64,000 nucleotides of DNA from Parasphingopyxis lamellibrachiae (lineage in GTDB: Bacteria > Pseudomonadota > Alphaproteobacteria > Sphingomonadales > Sphingomonadaceae): NCBI RefSeq assembly GCF_003385775.1, contig NZ_QRDP01000004.1, positions 868,001-932,000 on the forward strand, read 5' to 3'. Below the pieces are notes generated by a model. The model did no database searches and was not told the origin of the DNA. It saw nothing but the letters and a program-made list of their open reading frames with translations. The position numbers and the translations under genes are program-made. Shown here one piece after another: positions 24,844-34,174 of the stretch (positions are counted from its first letter, which is position 1; every line of letters starts with the position of its first letter).

Positions 24844-24880
24844 GCAAAACGGCTCCCCGGGTTCTGGACCGGGGAGCCGC
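24844..24880 (-). terminator. Internal terminator or attenuator between acpP and fabF
   Basis: GGCTCCCCGG (24851-24860) and CCGGGGAGCC (24869-24878) form a perfect 10-bp stem with an 8-base loop. Read on the minus strand it is followed by GTTTTG. The T-run is short, so read-through is likely; it would make acpP mRNA more abundant than fabF mRNA. Confidence 0.6.
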
Positions 24881-24932
24881 ATTAATCCATTTGGCTCGGT
24901 CTGGCGACCGGGCTCCCTCATCGCCTAAGCGA

Positions 24933-25169
24933 TTAGGCGTTCTGTTTGTCGATATAGGTGATCGCATCCTTGACGGTCGCGATATCCTCGGCAGCATCGT
25001 CCGGAATTTCGACACCGAATTCTTCTTCGAATGCCATTACCAGCTCAACGATATCGAGGCTGTCTGCGCCAAGATCATCGATGAAGGCGGCATCTTCAGT
25101 GACCTTGTCGGCTTCAACGCCGAGATGCTCAGTGACGATCTTTTTGACCCGATCAGCAGTATCGCTCAT
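24933..25169 (-). CDS. acpP: Acyl carrier protein
   Basis: The protein is 78 aa and acidic. The phosphopantetheine site is [12 protein letters not shown] with Ser37. It carries growing acyl chains for FabD, FabF, FabG and others. AAAGGA precedes the ATG. It lies between fabG and fabF, the standard order. Confidence 0.98.
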   Translation of the reverse strand: MSDTADRVKKIVTEHLGVEADKVTEDAAFIDDLGADSLDIVELVMAFEEEFGVEIPDDAAEDIATVKDAITYIDKQNA

Positions 25170-25251
25170 GGAATATCCTTTACTTTAATGATTCCCGGTT
25201 TTCCTAAAGGGCAGCGCGTTTTGGCGCAAGCCCCGTTCATCTTAAGGCAAG

Positions 25252-25989
25252 CTATAACATCGCCATTCCACCGTTCACATGCAAGGTCTCGCCCGTAATA
25301 TAGGCAGCTTCGTCCGATGCCAGATAGGCGACGGCGGCGGCGATATCATCGCCCTCACCCAGCTTTCCGGCCGGAATCCGGGTCATCAGCGCCTCTTTCT
25401 GCGCTTCGGGCAGCTCATCGGTCATTGCCGAGCGGATAAAGCCCGGCGCCACGCAGTTTACCGTGATCCCGCGGCTCGCCACTTCCTGCGCCAGCGCCTT
25501 GGACATGCCGATCAGACCGGCCTTGGACGCCGCATAATTGGCCTGGCCGGGATTTCCGGTTGCGCCGACCACGGAGGTGATCGAGATGATCCGTCCACCC
25601 CGCGCCTTCATCATTGGCCTAAGAGAGGCCCGCGCCAGCCGGAAAGCCGCCTCCAGATTGATCCGGATAACGTCATTCCATTCCTCGTCCTTCATCCGCA
25701 TCGCGAGATTATCGCGCGTCACGCCGGCATTGTTGACGAGAATATCGAGTTTCCCCAGCGCCTCGATAGCCGAGGGAACCAGTGCATCCACAGCATCGGG
25801 ATCGGAAAGATTGCAAGGCAGGATAACAGGATCGCCGCCAATATCCGCAGCAACCGCCTGCAAGGCCTCTTCGCGCGTGCCCGAAAGCGCAACGCGTGCG
25901 CCCTGCGCCGCCAGCGCTTTCGCAATCGCAGAGCCGATGCCGCCCGATGCGCCGGTCACCAGCGCCGTTTTGCCTGTAAGATCGAACAT
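25252..25989 (-). CDS. fabG: 3-oxoacyl-ACP reductase
   Basis: The protein is 245 aa from ATG 25989 (AGGAA upstream; a TTG one codon earlier is less likely). It is a short-chain dehydrogenase: TGxxxGIG as VTGASGGIGSAIA near 10-22, NNAGVTRDN near 85, and the Ser-Tyr-Lys site in SVVGATGNPGQANYAASKAG near 138-156. It reduces beta-ketoacyl-ACP with NADPH. It follows the 93 aa orphan by eight bases. Confidence 0.97.
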   Translation of the reverse strand: MFDLTGKTALVTGASGGIGSAIAKALAAQGARVALSGTREEALQAVAADIGGDPVILPCNLSDPDAVDALVPSAIEALGKLDILVNNAGVTRDNLAMRMKDEEWNDVIRINLEAAFRLARASLRPMMKARGGRIISITSVVGATGNPGQANYAASKAGLIGMSKALAQEVASRGITVNCVAPGFIRSAMTDELPEAQKEALMTRIPAGKLGEGDDIAAAVAYLASDEAAYITGETLHVNGGMAML

Positions 25990-25997
25990 CAATATTC

Positions 25998-26279
25998 CTA
26001 TTTAGTGAAAACCGAAGACAGAATGGCCCCATTCTCGAGCGAAATTTCTTTCAGATAGCAACCCCAGGTATTTCCGAAGAGCCGGCCATTGTTGATGCGA
26101 ACGGCAACGTAATGATCGTCTTCAGATGGTTTGACCGGAGATTGCCAGAGAAGGGACCCGTTTTGGTCATAGCAGTAAAGGTTGCTCTCATTTGATGGTG
26201 TCGAATAATAGTCTTTAAGAACAAGACGCCGACCATTCGGCAAAACAAGCTCCCCATTGTTGCGTAAATTGCAGTTCAC
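25998..26279 (-). CDS. Orphan 93 aa protein embedded in the fab operon
   Basis: The protein is 93 aa, started by GTG at 26279, which overlaps the fabD stop in GTGA. It has many Asn, Tyr, Ser and Gly residues, two Cys near the start and middle, and an Asp/Asn-rich beta-like composition ([49 protein letters not shown]), resembling one or two blades of a WD40/PQQ-type beta-propeller repeat. The local GC content is clearly lower than in fabD and fabG. No signal peptide is present. I do not recognise a family. It may be a recently acquired insertion kept in frame by translational coupling. Confidence 0.6.
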
Positions 26280-27211
26280 AACGAAGCCAGTACGGCCTCG
26301 ATATCGTCCATCGAAACCACGCTTTTCTGGCTCGTATCCCGCGCGATCCGCTTGACCATCGGGGCGACGACCTTACCGCCGAACTCGATGAATTCGGTCA
26401 CGCCCTCTCCGGCCATCGCTGCAATGCTTTCACGCCAGCGCACCATTGCCGTTACCTGTTCGACGAGTAGCCCGCGAATAGCCTCATGCTCGCCAACCGC
26501 CGAGGCAGTGACATTGGCATAGAGCATAGCCGACAGCGGATGGATCTCCACACCGGCCAGCGCCTCTTCCATCGCATCAGCCGCCGGCTTCATCAACGGA
26601 CAGTGAAACGGCGCGGAAACCGCCAGCGGCATTGCGCGGCGCGCACCTTTTTCCTTGGCCAGTTCGCAGGCGCGCTCGACGGCGCCCTTATGCCCGGAGA
26701 TGACGATCTGGCCCGGCGCATTGTCATTGGCAATTACACAGACTTCGCCTTCTGCTGACGCATCCGCAACTTCCTGCGCCGGATCGAATTCAAGACCGAG
26801 GAACACCGCCATCGCTCCTTCGCCGACCGGTACGGCGGCCTGCATGGCCTGCCCCCGACGCTTGAGAAGCCGTGCGGTGGTCGCAAGATCGAAACCGCCC
26901 GCAGCACATAAAGCGGTATATTCTCCCAAGCTGTGCCCGGCGACAAAATCGGCCTTGTCGGCCAGCGTGATGCCGCCTTCCTGCTCCAGCACCCGCAGGG
27001 TGGCGATGGCATTGGCCATGATCGCAGGCTGGGCGTTCTCGGTAAGTGTCAGCTCATCCTCCGGCCCTTCGCGCATCAACGCGGACAGATTTTGCCCGAG
27101 CGCATCGTCGACTTCCTGAAAGGTTTCGCGCGCTACCGCGCTTGCCTCGGCCAGCACCGAACCCATTCCGACCGCCTGACTGCCCTGTCCCGGAAAAATA
27201 AATGCCCGCAT
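26276..27211 (-). CDS. fabD: Malonyl-CoA--ACP transacylase
   Basis: The protein is 311 aa. It moves malonyl from CoA to ACP, feeding fatty-acid elongation. The oxyanion motif [12 protein letters not shown] opens the protein; the nucleophile is in [12 protein letters not shown] near 92; [11 protein letters not shown] near 200 holds the catalytic histidine; and [15 protein letters not shown] closes the active site. It is the first gene of the minus-strand fab operon and diverges from the phosphotransferase gene over 91 bases. Confidence 0.97.
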
Positions 27212-27302
27212 AGTAAACCCCTGTTGTTTGCCCTCCGACTAGGCAGCGCGGGAACGCGATGCAAGCATTGAACACCCGCCTGGTTGCCGCTAGCGTCAAC
27301 CT

Positions 27303-28703
27303 ATGTCCGGTGATTCGTTAGAATACGAACTAAATCGTTTTTGCGCCCGCATGTTCGGCGAGAGCGGGGAAATTGCCCATCTGAGACGGCTGACAGGCGG
27401 CGCCAATATGGAAAGCTGGGCGTTCGATTATGGCGATCGCAGACTCGTGCTCCGCCGCACTCCGGGCAATGGCGAACGCAATGAAGATCTGTCTCGGATA
27501 ACTATGGAGAGCGAGGCACGGCTCATCGCTCTCGCATGTGAGCAGGGCGTCTCCGCCCCGCCGGTAATGGGCATTCTCAAGCCGGAGGACGATCTCGGCC
27601 AGGGCTATGTGATGGAACGGATTGCCGGAGAAACGCTCCCGCACAAGATCCTCGACAATCCCGATTTCGCGAAAGCTGAACAACAGCTGGCCGGGCAGTG
27701 TGCAGGCGAATTGGCCAAGATTCACGCAATTCCGCTTGATCGCCTGCCCGCGGATATGCCCCGCGATGAGGCCAAGACGCTGCTCGCCGGCCTTGCCGAA
27801 CGGTATCGCGAATATGGCGCTCATGTCCCCGTTTTCGATTATGCGCTGCGCTGGCTTGAGGATCACCTGCCCGAGCCGGCCCAGCCCTGCCTGCTGCATG
27901 GCGATTTCCGGATGGGCAATCTGATGATCGATGGCGACGGTATCGCGGCGATCCTCGACTGGGAACTCGCCCATATCGGCGACCCGGCCCAGGATCTCGC
28001 CTATCTGTGCACACCAAGCTGGCGATTTACGCGGCATGACAAGCCGGTGGGCGGTTTTGCCGGGATAGATGAATTTCTGAATGCCTATGAAGCAGCCAGC
28101 GGCGCAGCCGTCGAGCGCACACGTTTCGATTTCTGGCTCGTCTATTCCACCCTCTGGTGGGGCGTGTGCTGCCTTGGCATGACCAGTATCTGGCGCACGG
28201 GCCAGGACCGGACCCTTGAGCGTGCTGTCATTGGGCGGCGAGTGAGCGAGGTCGAGGTGGACCTGCTCCTGCTGTTCGATCCGATGCTCGACGAGAGCGC
28301 CGACCGGAAGATCGACTGGGCATTGCCCGCAGCGCCCAGCCATAAGGGCCAAACCCATAGCGCGGAATTGCTGGAAGCGTTGATCGGTTGGGACAGCGAC
28401 GATGTCATTCCCCATGCCAGGAGCCGAGACCTTTTTCAGGCTCGCGTTGCCAAAAATGCCATGGGGATGTTGCAGCGGGAAGCCGTGCTGGGGCCTGTAT
28501 TTGATTCCCGGCAACGGGAGCGTCTCAAGGCGCTCGGCCTTACCGCCGACGAACTGCGCATGAGGCTTGCCGAGGGCACGCTCTCGCCAGCCGACCCGGC
28601 CCTGCTTGCGCATCTGCGCCTCACGGCCCTCGAACGCCTGTCCGTCGACCAACCCAGATATCCCGGCCTTGCGGCCGCCCTCAAGCAATGGACCATGTCA
28701 TGA
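27303..28703 (+). CDS. Phosphotransferase-family protein (ACAD10/11 kinase-domain type)
   Basis: The protein is 466 aa. The aminoglycoside-phosphotransferase fold is seen in LTGGANMESWAFDYG near 30, the catalytic HGDFRMGNLMIDGD near 199 and the metal-binding AILDWELAHIGDPAQD near 217. In the ACAD10/11 system such a kinase phosphorylates 4-hydroxyacyl-CoA so that the partner acyl-CoA dehydrogenase can eliminate phosphate. The C-terminal 120 residues (about 345-466) are a helical extra domain seen in some bacterial members. The stop overlaps the dehydrogenase start (ATGA), consistent with a joint function. The substrate is inferred. Confidence 0.9.
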   Translation: MSGDSLEYELNRFCARMFGESGEIAHLRRLTGGANMESWAFDYGDRRLVLRRTPGNGERNEDLSRITMESEARLIALACEQGVSAPPVMGILKPEDDLGQGYVMERIAGETLPHKILDNPDFAKAEQQLAGQCAGELAKIHAIPLDRLPADMPRDEAKTLLAGLAERYREYGAHVPVFDYALRWLEDHLPEPAQPCLLHGDFRMGNLMIDGDGIAAILDWELAHIGDPAQDLAYLCTPSWRFTRHDKPVGGFAGIDEFLNAYEAASGAAVERTRFDFWLVYSTLWWGVCCLGMTSIWRTGQDRTLERAVIGRRVSEVEVDLLLLFDPMLDESADRKIDWALPAAPSHKGQTHSAELLEALIGWDSDDVIPHARSRDLFQARVAKNAMGMLQREAVLGPVFDSRQRERLKALGLTADELRMRLAEGTLSPADPALLAHLRLTALERLSVDQPRYPGLAAALKQWTMS

Positions 28704-29962
28704 GCTTTGAAATCCCGCAGGACATTGAAGACTATCTCGCCGAACTTGACGCGTTCATCGATGCCGAGATCAAACCGCTGGAACAGCGCGACGACAATAT
28801 TCGGTTTTTCGATCATCGTCGCGAACATGCGCGCACCGATTGGGACAATGAGGGCCTGCCGCGGGAAGACTGGGAAGAGCTGCTCCGCGAAATGCGCCAA
28901 AAAGCCGATGCAGCGGGGCATTATCGCTACGCGCTGCCGGAGGAATTCGGCGGCAAGAACGGCTCCAATCTCGCCATGGCGCGGATCCGCGAGCATCTCG
29001 CCGCCAAGGGTCTGGGGCTCCATAACGACCTTCAGAATGAAAGCTCGATCGTCGGCAATCTGGTTCTGCCGCTCGTCGTCCGCGATTTCGGGACAGAAGA
29101 GCAGAAGCAGAAATTCATTCCGTCGCTGCTCGATGGCACGATGCGCTGGACATTCGGCCTAACGGAAGAGGCCCATGGCTCGGATGCCACCCATATGGAA
29201 ACGCGCGCTGTCCGCGAAACGCGGGACGGCGTGGATGGCTGGCTGATCAATGGCGAGAAGATGTGGACGACCGGCAGCCATGTCGCGACCCACTGCATGC
29301 TGTTCGCGCGCACCGAAGGCCCTGACGGTGCGGCCAAGGGCATCACCTGCTTCATCGTCCCGCAGGACAGCCCCGGATTCGAGATCGGCGAATATATGTG
29401 GACGTTCAACATGCCGACGGATCACCCCAAAGTGTCGCTGACCGATGTCTGGGTTCCGGGCGATGCGATTCTCGGCGATCCCGAATGGGGGCTCGCCTGC
29501 GCCCAGCATTTTGTCCATGAGAACCGCATCCGCCAGGCCGCATCCTCGCTCGGCGCAGCGCAATATTGCATCGACGAAGCGGTGAAATATGCCGGCGAGC
29601 GCAAACCGTTCGGCAAGCCGCTTTCCGCCAATCAGGCGATCCAGTTCCCGCTTGTCGAGCTGCAGACGGACGCCGAAATGCTCCGCTTGCTGATCTACAA
29701 GACGGCCTGGCAGATGGACCAGATGCCGAAAACCGAAGTCGCCAAGCAGCTCTCCGACAAGGTCAGCATGTGCAACTACCGGGCCAACCGGCTGGTCTGC
29801 GAAGCCGCCGACCGCGCGATGCAGGTGCATGGCGGCATCGGCTATTCCCGGCACAAGCCGTTCGAGCATATCTACCGCCATCACCGGCGGTACCGCATCA
29901 CCGAAGGCGCAGAAGAGATCCAGATGCGCAAGGTGGGCGGCGTGCTGTTCGGCTATATTTGA
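28700..29962 (+). CDS. Acyl-CoA dehydrogenase (ACAD10/11 dehydrogenase type)
   Basis: The protein is 420 aa from ATG 28700, overlapping the kinase stop. It is an FAD-dependent dehydrogenase: TFGLTEEAHGSDATHME near 155, WLINGEKMWTTGSHVATHC near 180, and the C-terminal ADRAMQVHGGIGYSRHKP-type helix near 370. The final segment RYRITEGAEEIQMRKVGG is the FAD/CoA tail common to the family. With the kinase it would act on hydroxyacyl-CoA, turning a 4-hydroxy acid into an intermediate of beta-oxidation. Confidence 0.94.
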   Translation: MSFEIPQDIEDYLAELDAFIDAEIKPLEQRDDNIRFFDHRREHARTDWDNEGLPREDWEELLREMRQKADAAGHYRYALPEEFGGKNGSNLAMARIREHLAAKGLGLHNDLQNESSIVGNLVLPLVVRDFGTEEQKQKFIPSLLDGTMRWTFGLTEEAHGSDATHMETRAVRETRDGVDGWLINGEKMWTTGSHVATHCMLFARTEGPDGAAKGITCFIVPQDSPGFEIGEYMWTFNMPTDHPKVSLTDVWVPGDAILGDPEWGLACAQHFVHENRIRQAASSLGAAQYCIDEAVKYAGERKPFGKPLSANQAIQFPLVELQTDAEMLRLLIYKTAWQMDQMPKTEVAKQLSDKVSMCNYRANRLVCEAADRAMQVHGGIGYSRHKPFEHIYRHHRRYRITEGAEEIQMRKVGGVLFGYI

Positions 29963-30055
29963 GCAGTCTGCGCACACCCGCACTCTCCTGACACAATGCT
30001 GTCAGTAGAGGTGTGGCAGGAAAGGCGTGCTCCCGAAACAACAAGGAACACGCCA

Positions 30056-30430
30056 ATGACCGACTCTCCCTCCAACCGCCTCGTCTGGGCGGAAATCCCC
30101 GTCACCGATCTCGATCGCGCGGCCGCTTTCTATGAAAAAATTCTCGGCGAACCGCTGAAGCGCGACAATACCGGCCCGAACCCGATGGCGATGCTGCCCT
30201 GCTCGGACCCAACCAACGGCGTAGCGGGCCATCTGTATCCGGGCACGCCCGCGAAAAAGGGCGAAGGCGTGACCGCCCATCTGGCGACGCCTTTCGAACT
30301 GGATGATGCCATGGCCAGGGTTGGCGAAGCCGGCGGCGAAATCGTCTCGGATGTCATCACCATCCCGGCCGGCTCGTTTTTCTACGCCATCGACACCGAG
30401 GGCAATTCTCTCGGCATCTTCAAAGCCTAG
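30056..30430 (+). CDS. VOC/glyoxalase-fold protein
   Basis: The protein is 124 aa, the usual size of one VOC domain of two beta-alpha-beta-beta-beta units. NRLVWAEIPVTDLDRAAAFYE and the closing FFYAIDTEGNSLGIFKA are the classic pattern. AAGGAA precedes the ATG. The substrate is unknown. The WYL-type regulator follows within 20 bases, so the two may form a small operon. Confidence 0.88.
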   Translation: MTDSPSNRLVWAEIPVTDLDRAAAFYEKILGEPLKRDNTGPNPMAMLPCSDPTNGVAGHLYPGTPAKKGEGVTAHLATPFELDDAMARVGEAGGEIVSDVITIPAGSFFYAIDTEGNSLGIFKA

Positions 30431-30446
30431 CCGCTATACACTGCCC

Positions 30447-31142
30447 ATGCGACGCGCCGACCGCCTTTTTCAGATCGTGCAATATCTGCGCGGCGGTCGG
30501 CTCGTTACCGCCGCGATGCTCGCCGAACGGCTCGAGGTTTCCGAGCGTACGATCTACCGCGACATCGCAGACCTTCAGTCGACCGGCGTGCCGGTCGATG
30601 GCGAAGCGGGGGTTGGCTACGTCATGCGCAGCGGGTTCGACCTCCCTCCCCTGATGTTCTCCCATGACGAAATTGTCGCGCTGGTCGCCGGTGCCAGGAT
30701 CGTCCGGTCCTGGGGCGGCGTGGCGATGGCGCGTGCTGCAGAAGAAGCTCTGGTCAAGATCGAAGCCGTGCTGCCGGACAAGGAACGGATGCGCGCCGCC
30801 AACACCCAGATTTTTGCGCCGGAAATGGGGATGACCGATCAAACGCGGCAGCTGATCGACGTCTGCGAAGCCGCCGTCGATGCCCGAGCGATCCTGTCTT
30901 TCGGCTATCGCGACGAAGCCGGCCAAGCGACGAGCCGATCGGTGCAACCTCTCGGACTCTGGTTCTGGGGCAAAGTATGGACGCTGCTGGCCTGGTGCGA
31001 ATTGCGCGAGGATTTCAGAATGTTCCGGATCGACCGCATGGCCGATGTCAGCCCGACAGGCGCGACATACAGGCCGGCCCCGGAGCGCTCCCTCGCCGAA
31101 TGCTTGCGGCAGATGGAGGCGCAATACGGGCCGCAGCGCTAG
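30447..31142 (+). CDS. Helix-turn-helix/WYL-domain regulator (YafY type)
   Basis: The protein is 231 aa. The N-terminal winged helix (RRADRLFQIVQYLRGGRLV, then LEVSERTIYRDIADLQSTG) and the C-terminal WYL domain near 140-205 (ILSFGYRDEAG, QPLGLWFWGKVWTLLAW) are clear. The core WYL letters are changed to FWG. WYL domains bind single-stranded nucleic acid or ligands, and such regulators control diverse stress genes. It lies 16 bases after the VOC gene, which may be its target or partner. The start is ATG 30447. Confidence 0.9.
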   Translation: MRRADRLFQIVQYLRGGRLVTAAMLAERLEVSERTIYRDIADLQSTGVPVDGEAGVGYVMRSGFDLPPLMFSHDEIVALVAGARIVRSWGGVAMARAAEEALVKIEAVLPDKERMRAANTQIFAPEMGMTDQTRQLIDVCEAAVDARAILSFGYRDEAGQATSRSVQPLGLWFWGKVWTLLAWCELREDFRMFRIDRMADVSPTGATYRPAPERSLAECLRQMEAQYGPQR

Positions 31143-31166
31143 CGTTCCGGGATTTCGTGGTCCGGG

Positions 31167-32645
31167 CTATTGCGATTTCCGGACATCGGCGCGCAGACCG
31201 CGCATATAATCCGCATGATCCGGCATCTCCTCGATCGCCCGATCGAAATCATCGATCATCTTCCTGAGTATCGGCGGCAGCCTTTTCATATCCAGATAGG
31301 CGGTTCGCGGATCATAGCGTTCCGGCGTTGCTCCGAAGCCGATCATCGTCTCGATCCAGCTTTGCTGTTCGAACAGTTCATGGTCGAACTCCACGAAACG
31401 GCCGCGGCTGAGAAATTGCTCGAGGCGGATCTGGAGTTGTTCGGGGCGCCGGGCTTCGCGAATACTGGCCCATAAAGGCTCCTTTCGTCCGTTCAGGACG
31501 AAGGGCAGCGCGAGAAAATCGCAAATCTGCCGGGCCGAACCAAGCTGGTTCCGGTTGAACTCGGTCGCTTCGATTTCCATGGCGCGGCTGGCGGGAAGCG
31601 CGCGCGTCAGATGCCGGGCCTGCTCCAGCAGCAGCATCGTATCGGCCGACAGACAGGGCCCCAATTGCGCGGCGGCGGAACCCAAACGCACCAGATTTGC
31701 GGTCCAGGGGGTCTCGCAATAGCGGGGTTCGAAGGGAAACGAAGCGCCCTCGGCCTCAATCTCGGCCGAGGAGAAGAGCATTTCGCACGCGACACCGTCC
31801 CGCAATGGCGTTTCGATAACCAAGCCGCCCGGCTTTGCGCGGGCGACCGTGTGGAGATGGCCGACGGGTGGATTGCTGGCGTCGACACTGCGGATGGCCC
31901 AGTCGAAGGGCAATATATCGGCAAGCGAATGCGCAAGCGGCTGTTCACCATTGCGCTCAAGCAGGGAGATCGCCCCTGACACATCCACGAACAGGTCGGC
32001 CGCAATTTCGCGCCCGTCGTCAAGGCCGATCGACAGAATATCGCCGTCCGGCTTCATAGCGGCATCGACCGGCTTGCCCGCCAGTATCTCCGCACTGCCC
32101 TTCGGAAAGCGGGTCTTCAACTGCACGCCGAGATCGGCCCGGTCGAACTGGACCGTCGGACCCAGCATCCGCAGCGGCGATCCCGGATCGTCGGAGCGGT
32201 CCGCGAACTTGCCGGCCAGCGCAACCCGGGCCGCGAAGCGCAGCGGCTGAAACAGATGGGCCAGGCGTTCCGGGCCCTCGTGCATCATCGCTGCGCGCAG
32301 CATGATGTGATGCAGCGCGATATCGTTGATCGCCGGCAAAGTTCCCGAGGGCGCAACGAAAAAGCGGCTTCCCTCGCCCTGCCAGCCAAGGCAGTCGGTA
32401 CCCAGGCCGAGCGTGGCGTTGCCGCCTGTCACCAACTCTCTGGCCTCCAGGCCGGCCAGCTCAAAAAAGGGATTGTCGCAGGCCAGTGTCGCGGCGCCGG
32501 ACGGAATCGTAGCGCTCTCATCTTCCACGAGAATAAGCGCTATGTATTCTGGGAGAGCCTTCTCCAGCAGCGTTGCAACCGGCCAGAGCGCGTCGCCTTG
32601 TCCAAAGACCGCAATGCTAGTCAAAGGCCCCTTCTCTCCGCTCAC
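31167..32645 (-). CDS. Degenerate tryptophan-halogenase-like flavoprotein
   Basis: The protein is 492 aa. The overall length and several stretches (LFVDVSGAISLLE, LFEQQSWIETMIGFG near the C-terminus) match the flavin-dependent halogenase family and its neighbour at 32642. But the key sites are gone: the FAD loop reads GQGDALWP instead of GxGxxG, the WxWxIP motif is absent, the lysine of the active site is not seen, and the catalytic glutamate segment (LEPLEST in the neighbour) reads LGPCLSA. It is probably not a halogenase and may have a structural or substrate-handling role, or be a different oxidoreductase. ATG overlaps the neighbour's stop. Confidence 0.8.
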   Translation of the reverse strand: MSGEKGPLTSIAVFGQGDALWPVATLLEKALPEYIALILVEDESATIPSGAATLACDNPFFELAGLEARELVTGGNATLGLGTDCLGWQGEGSRFFVAPSGTLPAINDIALHHIMLRAAMMHEGPERLAHLFQPLRFAARVALAGKFADRSDDPGSPLRMLGPTVQFDRADLGVQLKTRFPKGSAEILAGKPVDAAMKPDGDILSIGLDDGREIAADLFVDVSGAISLLERNGEQPLAHSLADILPFDWAIRSVDASNPPVGHLHTVARAKPGGLVIETPLRDGVACEMLFSSAEIEAEGASFPFEPRYCETPWTANLVRLGSAAAQLGPCLSADTMLLLEQARHLTRALPASRAMEIEATEFNRNQLGSARQICDFLALPFVLNGRKEPLWASIREARRPEQLQIRLEQFLSRGRFVEFDHELFEQQSWIETMIGFGATPERYDPRTAYLDMKRLPPILRKMIDDFDRAIEEMPDHADYMRGLRADVRKSQ

Positions 32646-34174
32646 GAGGCGCTCTCTCCGGCAAAAGTTGCGCCATAGTTTTCAAGGAAATCGTCGTGCC
32701 GGCTGGTCTGCACGACGGCAGCGGCGATTCTGCTCCTTACCCGTTCCAGATTGGCGGCCAGCTCTTGTTCCGACATCAAATCAACGCGCGGATCATACGC
32801 CTCCGGCACAATATTCTGCCCGATGAAAACGGAGAGCCAGCTCGGCGGCAGGAAAAGGCCGTGCGTATATTCGGGCACGATACCACGGCGGCGAAAGGCA
32901 TCGATCTTGTATTTGAGACTGTCCGGCCATTCCATGTTGCGCATATCGCGCCACAGGGCAGCGTCATCGCGCTGGGTGGCAACATAGTGCAGCATCAGGA
33001 AATCGCGAACCCGCTCAAACTCCAGATCCATCAGGCGGTTATACTCGTCGCGATCGGCGGCGTCGCAGTCGCGTTCAGGGAACAGGGCCAGGAGATTGAC
33101 GATCCCGCTCTGGATGAGATCGATGCTCGTCGATTCCAGCGGTTCCAGGAACCCGCCGGACAGACCGATCGCGACAACATTGCGGTTCCAGAGTTTCCGT
33201 CGCTTGCCGGTCTTGAAAAAAAGCTGTTTCGGATCGGCCAGTGGCTCGCCCTCAAGCGTCGTCATCAACTGGTCGAGGGCCTCCTGGTCGCTGATATAGC
33301 GGTCGCAATAGACATGGCCATTGCCGATCCGGTGCTGGAGCGGAATCCGCCATTGCCAACCCCCTTTGCGCGCCGTTGCGCGGGTATAGGGGCCTACCGT
33401 ATCCGTAATCGCGCAGGGGACAGCATAGGCCCGGTTGCACGGTAGATATTCGCTCCAGTCTTCATATCCGGTTTCCAGCTCCTGCTCGATCAGCAAGCCG
33501 CGAAAGCCGGAACAATCGACAAACAGGTCGCCAGCAATTTCCCGGCCGGATTCCAACGCGATCCCCGCAACGAAGCCGGTTTCGCCATCCGTCTGAACCG
33601 AAACGACCTTCCCCTCCACCCGCTTTGCGCCCTTCTGCTTCGCGAAGTCGGAAAGAAAGACGCCGTAGAGGCTCGCATCGAACTGGAAGGCATAGGAAAA
33701 GGCGTCGAGGGGTGAGGCCGGGTCCTCATCGGGCAGGGCAAAACGGTCATTGCGCGCCGCGACGATGGGGTAGCAATACTCGCCAAAGTCATGGGCATCG
33801 CCACCAGTATTCTGGCGCACCCAATAATGGTGGAAATCGGCCGGGCCGATAGTCTCTCCATAGGCACCGAAGGGATGGGTGTACCGATCCCCTGCCTTGC
33901 CCCAGTCGCAAAACTCAATGCCAAGTTTAATGGTCGCGCTGGTCCGCGCCATCATTTCGCGTTCATCGATACCGAGCGAGCGGTTGAAATAGCGGATCTG
34001 CGGCAAAGTCGCCTCACCGACGCCGACGATCCCGATCTCCGCCGATTCGACCAGGGTTATGGACGTTTCCGTCCCGCCAAATCTGTGGGCCAGCGCGGCA
34101 GCGGCCATCCATCCCGCCGTCCCACCGCCGATAATGACGATATCGCGAACAGGCCGGCCGACAGGATCGCTCAA
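32642..34174 (-). CDS. Flavin-dependent tryptophan halogenase family protein
   Basis: The protein is 510 aa. It has the FAD motif GGGTAGW (16-22), Lys83 (ATIKLGIEF), WQWRIP (273-278) and Glu347 (LEPLESTS), the residues that bind FAD, make the chloroamine and activate the indole in PrnA-type enzymes. The start is TTG at 34174: GGGGAG lies eight bases before it and the residues before GGGTAGW are needed. Sphingomonads often carry such genes beside TonB receptors, with unknown natural substrates, and activity on free tryptophan should not be assumed. The degenerate paralogue follows, overlapping by four bases. Confidence 0.93.
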   Translation of the reverse strand: MSDPVGRPVRDIVIIGGGTAGWMAAAALAHRFGGTETSITLVESAEIGIVGVGEATLPQIRYFNRSLGIDEREMMARTSATIKLGIEFCDWGKAGDRYTHPFGAYGETIGPADFHHYWVRQNTGGDAHDFGEYCYPIVAARNDRFALPDEDPASPLDAFSYAFQFDASLYGVFLSDFAKQKGAKRVEGKVVSVQTDGETGFVAGIALESGREIAGDLFVDCSGFRGLLIEQELETGYEDWSEYLPCNRAYAVPCAITDTVGPYTRATARKGGWQWRIPLQHRIGNGHVYCDRYISDQEALDQLMTTLEGEPLADPKQLFFKTGKRRKLWNRNVVAIGLSGGFLEPLESTSIDLIQSGIVNLLALFPERDCDAADRDEYNRLMDLEFERVRDFLMLHYVATQRDDAALWRDMRNMEWPDSLKYKIDAFRRRGIVPEYTHGLFLPPSWLSVFIGQNIVPEAYDPRVDLMSEQELAANLERVRSRIAAAVVQTSRHDDFLENYGATFAGESAS

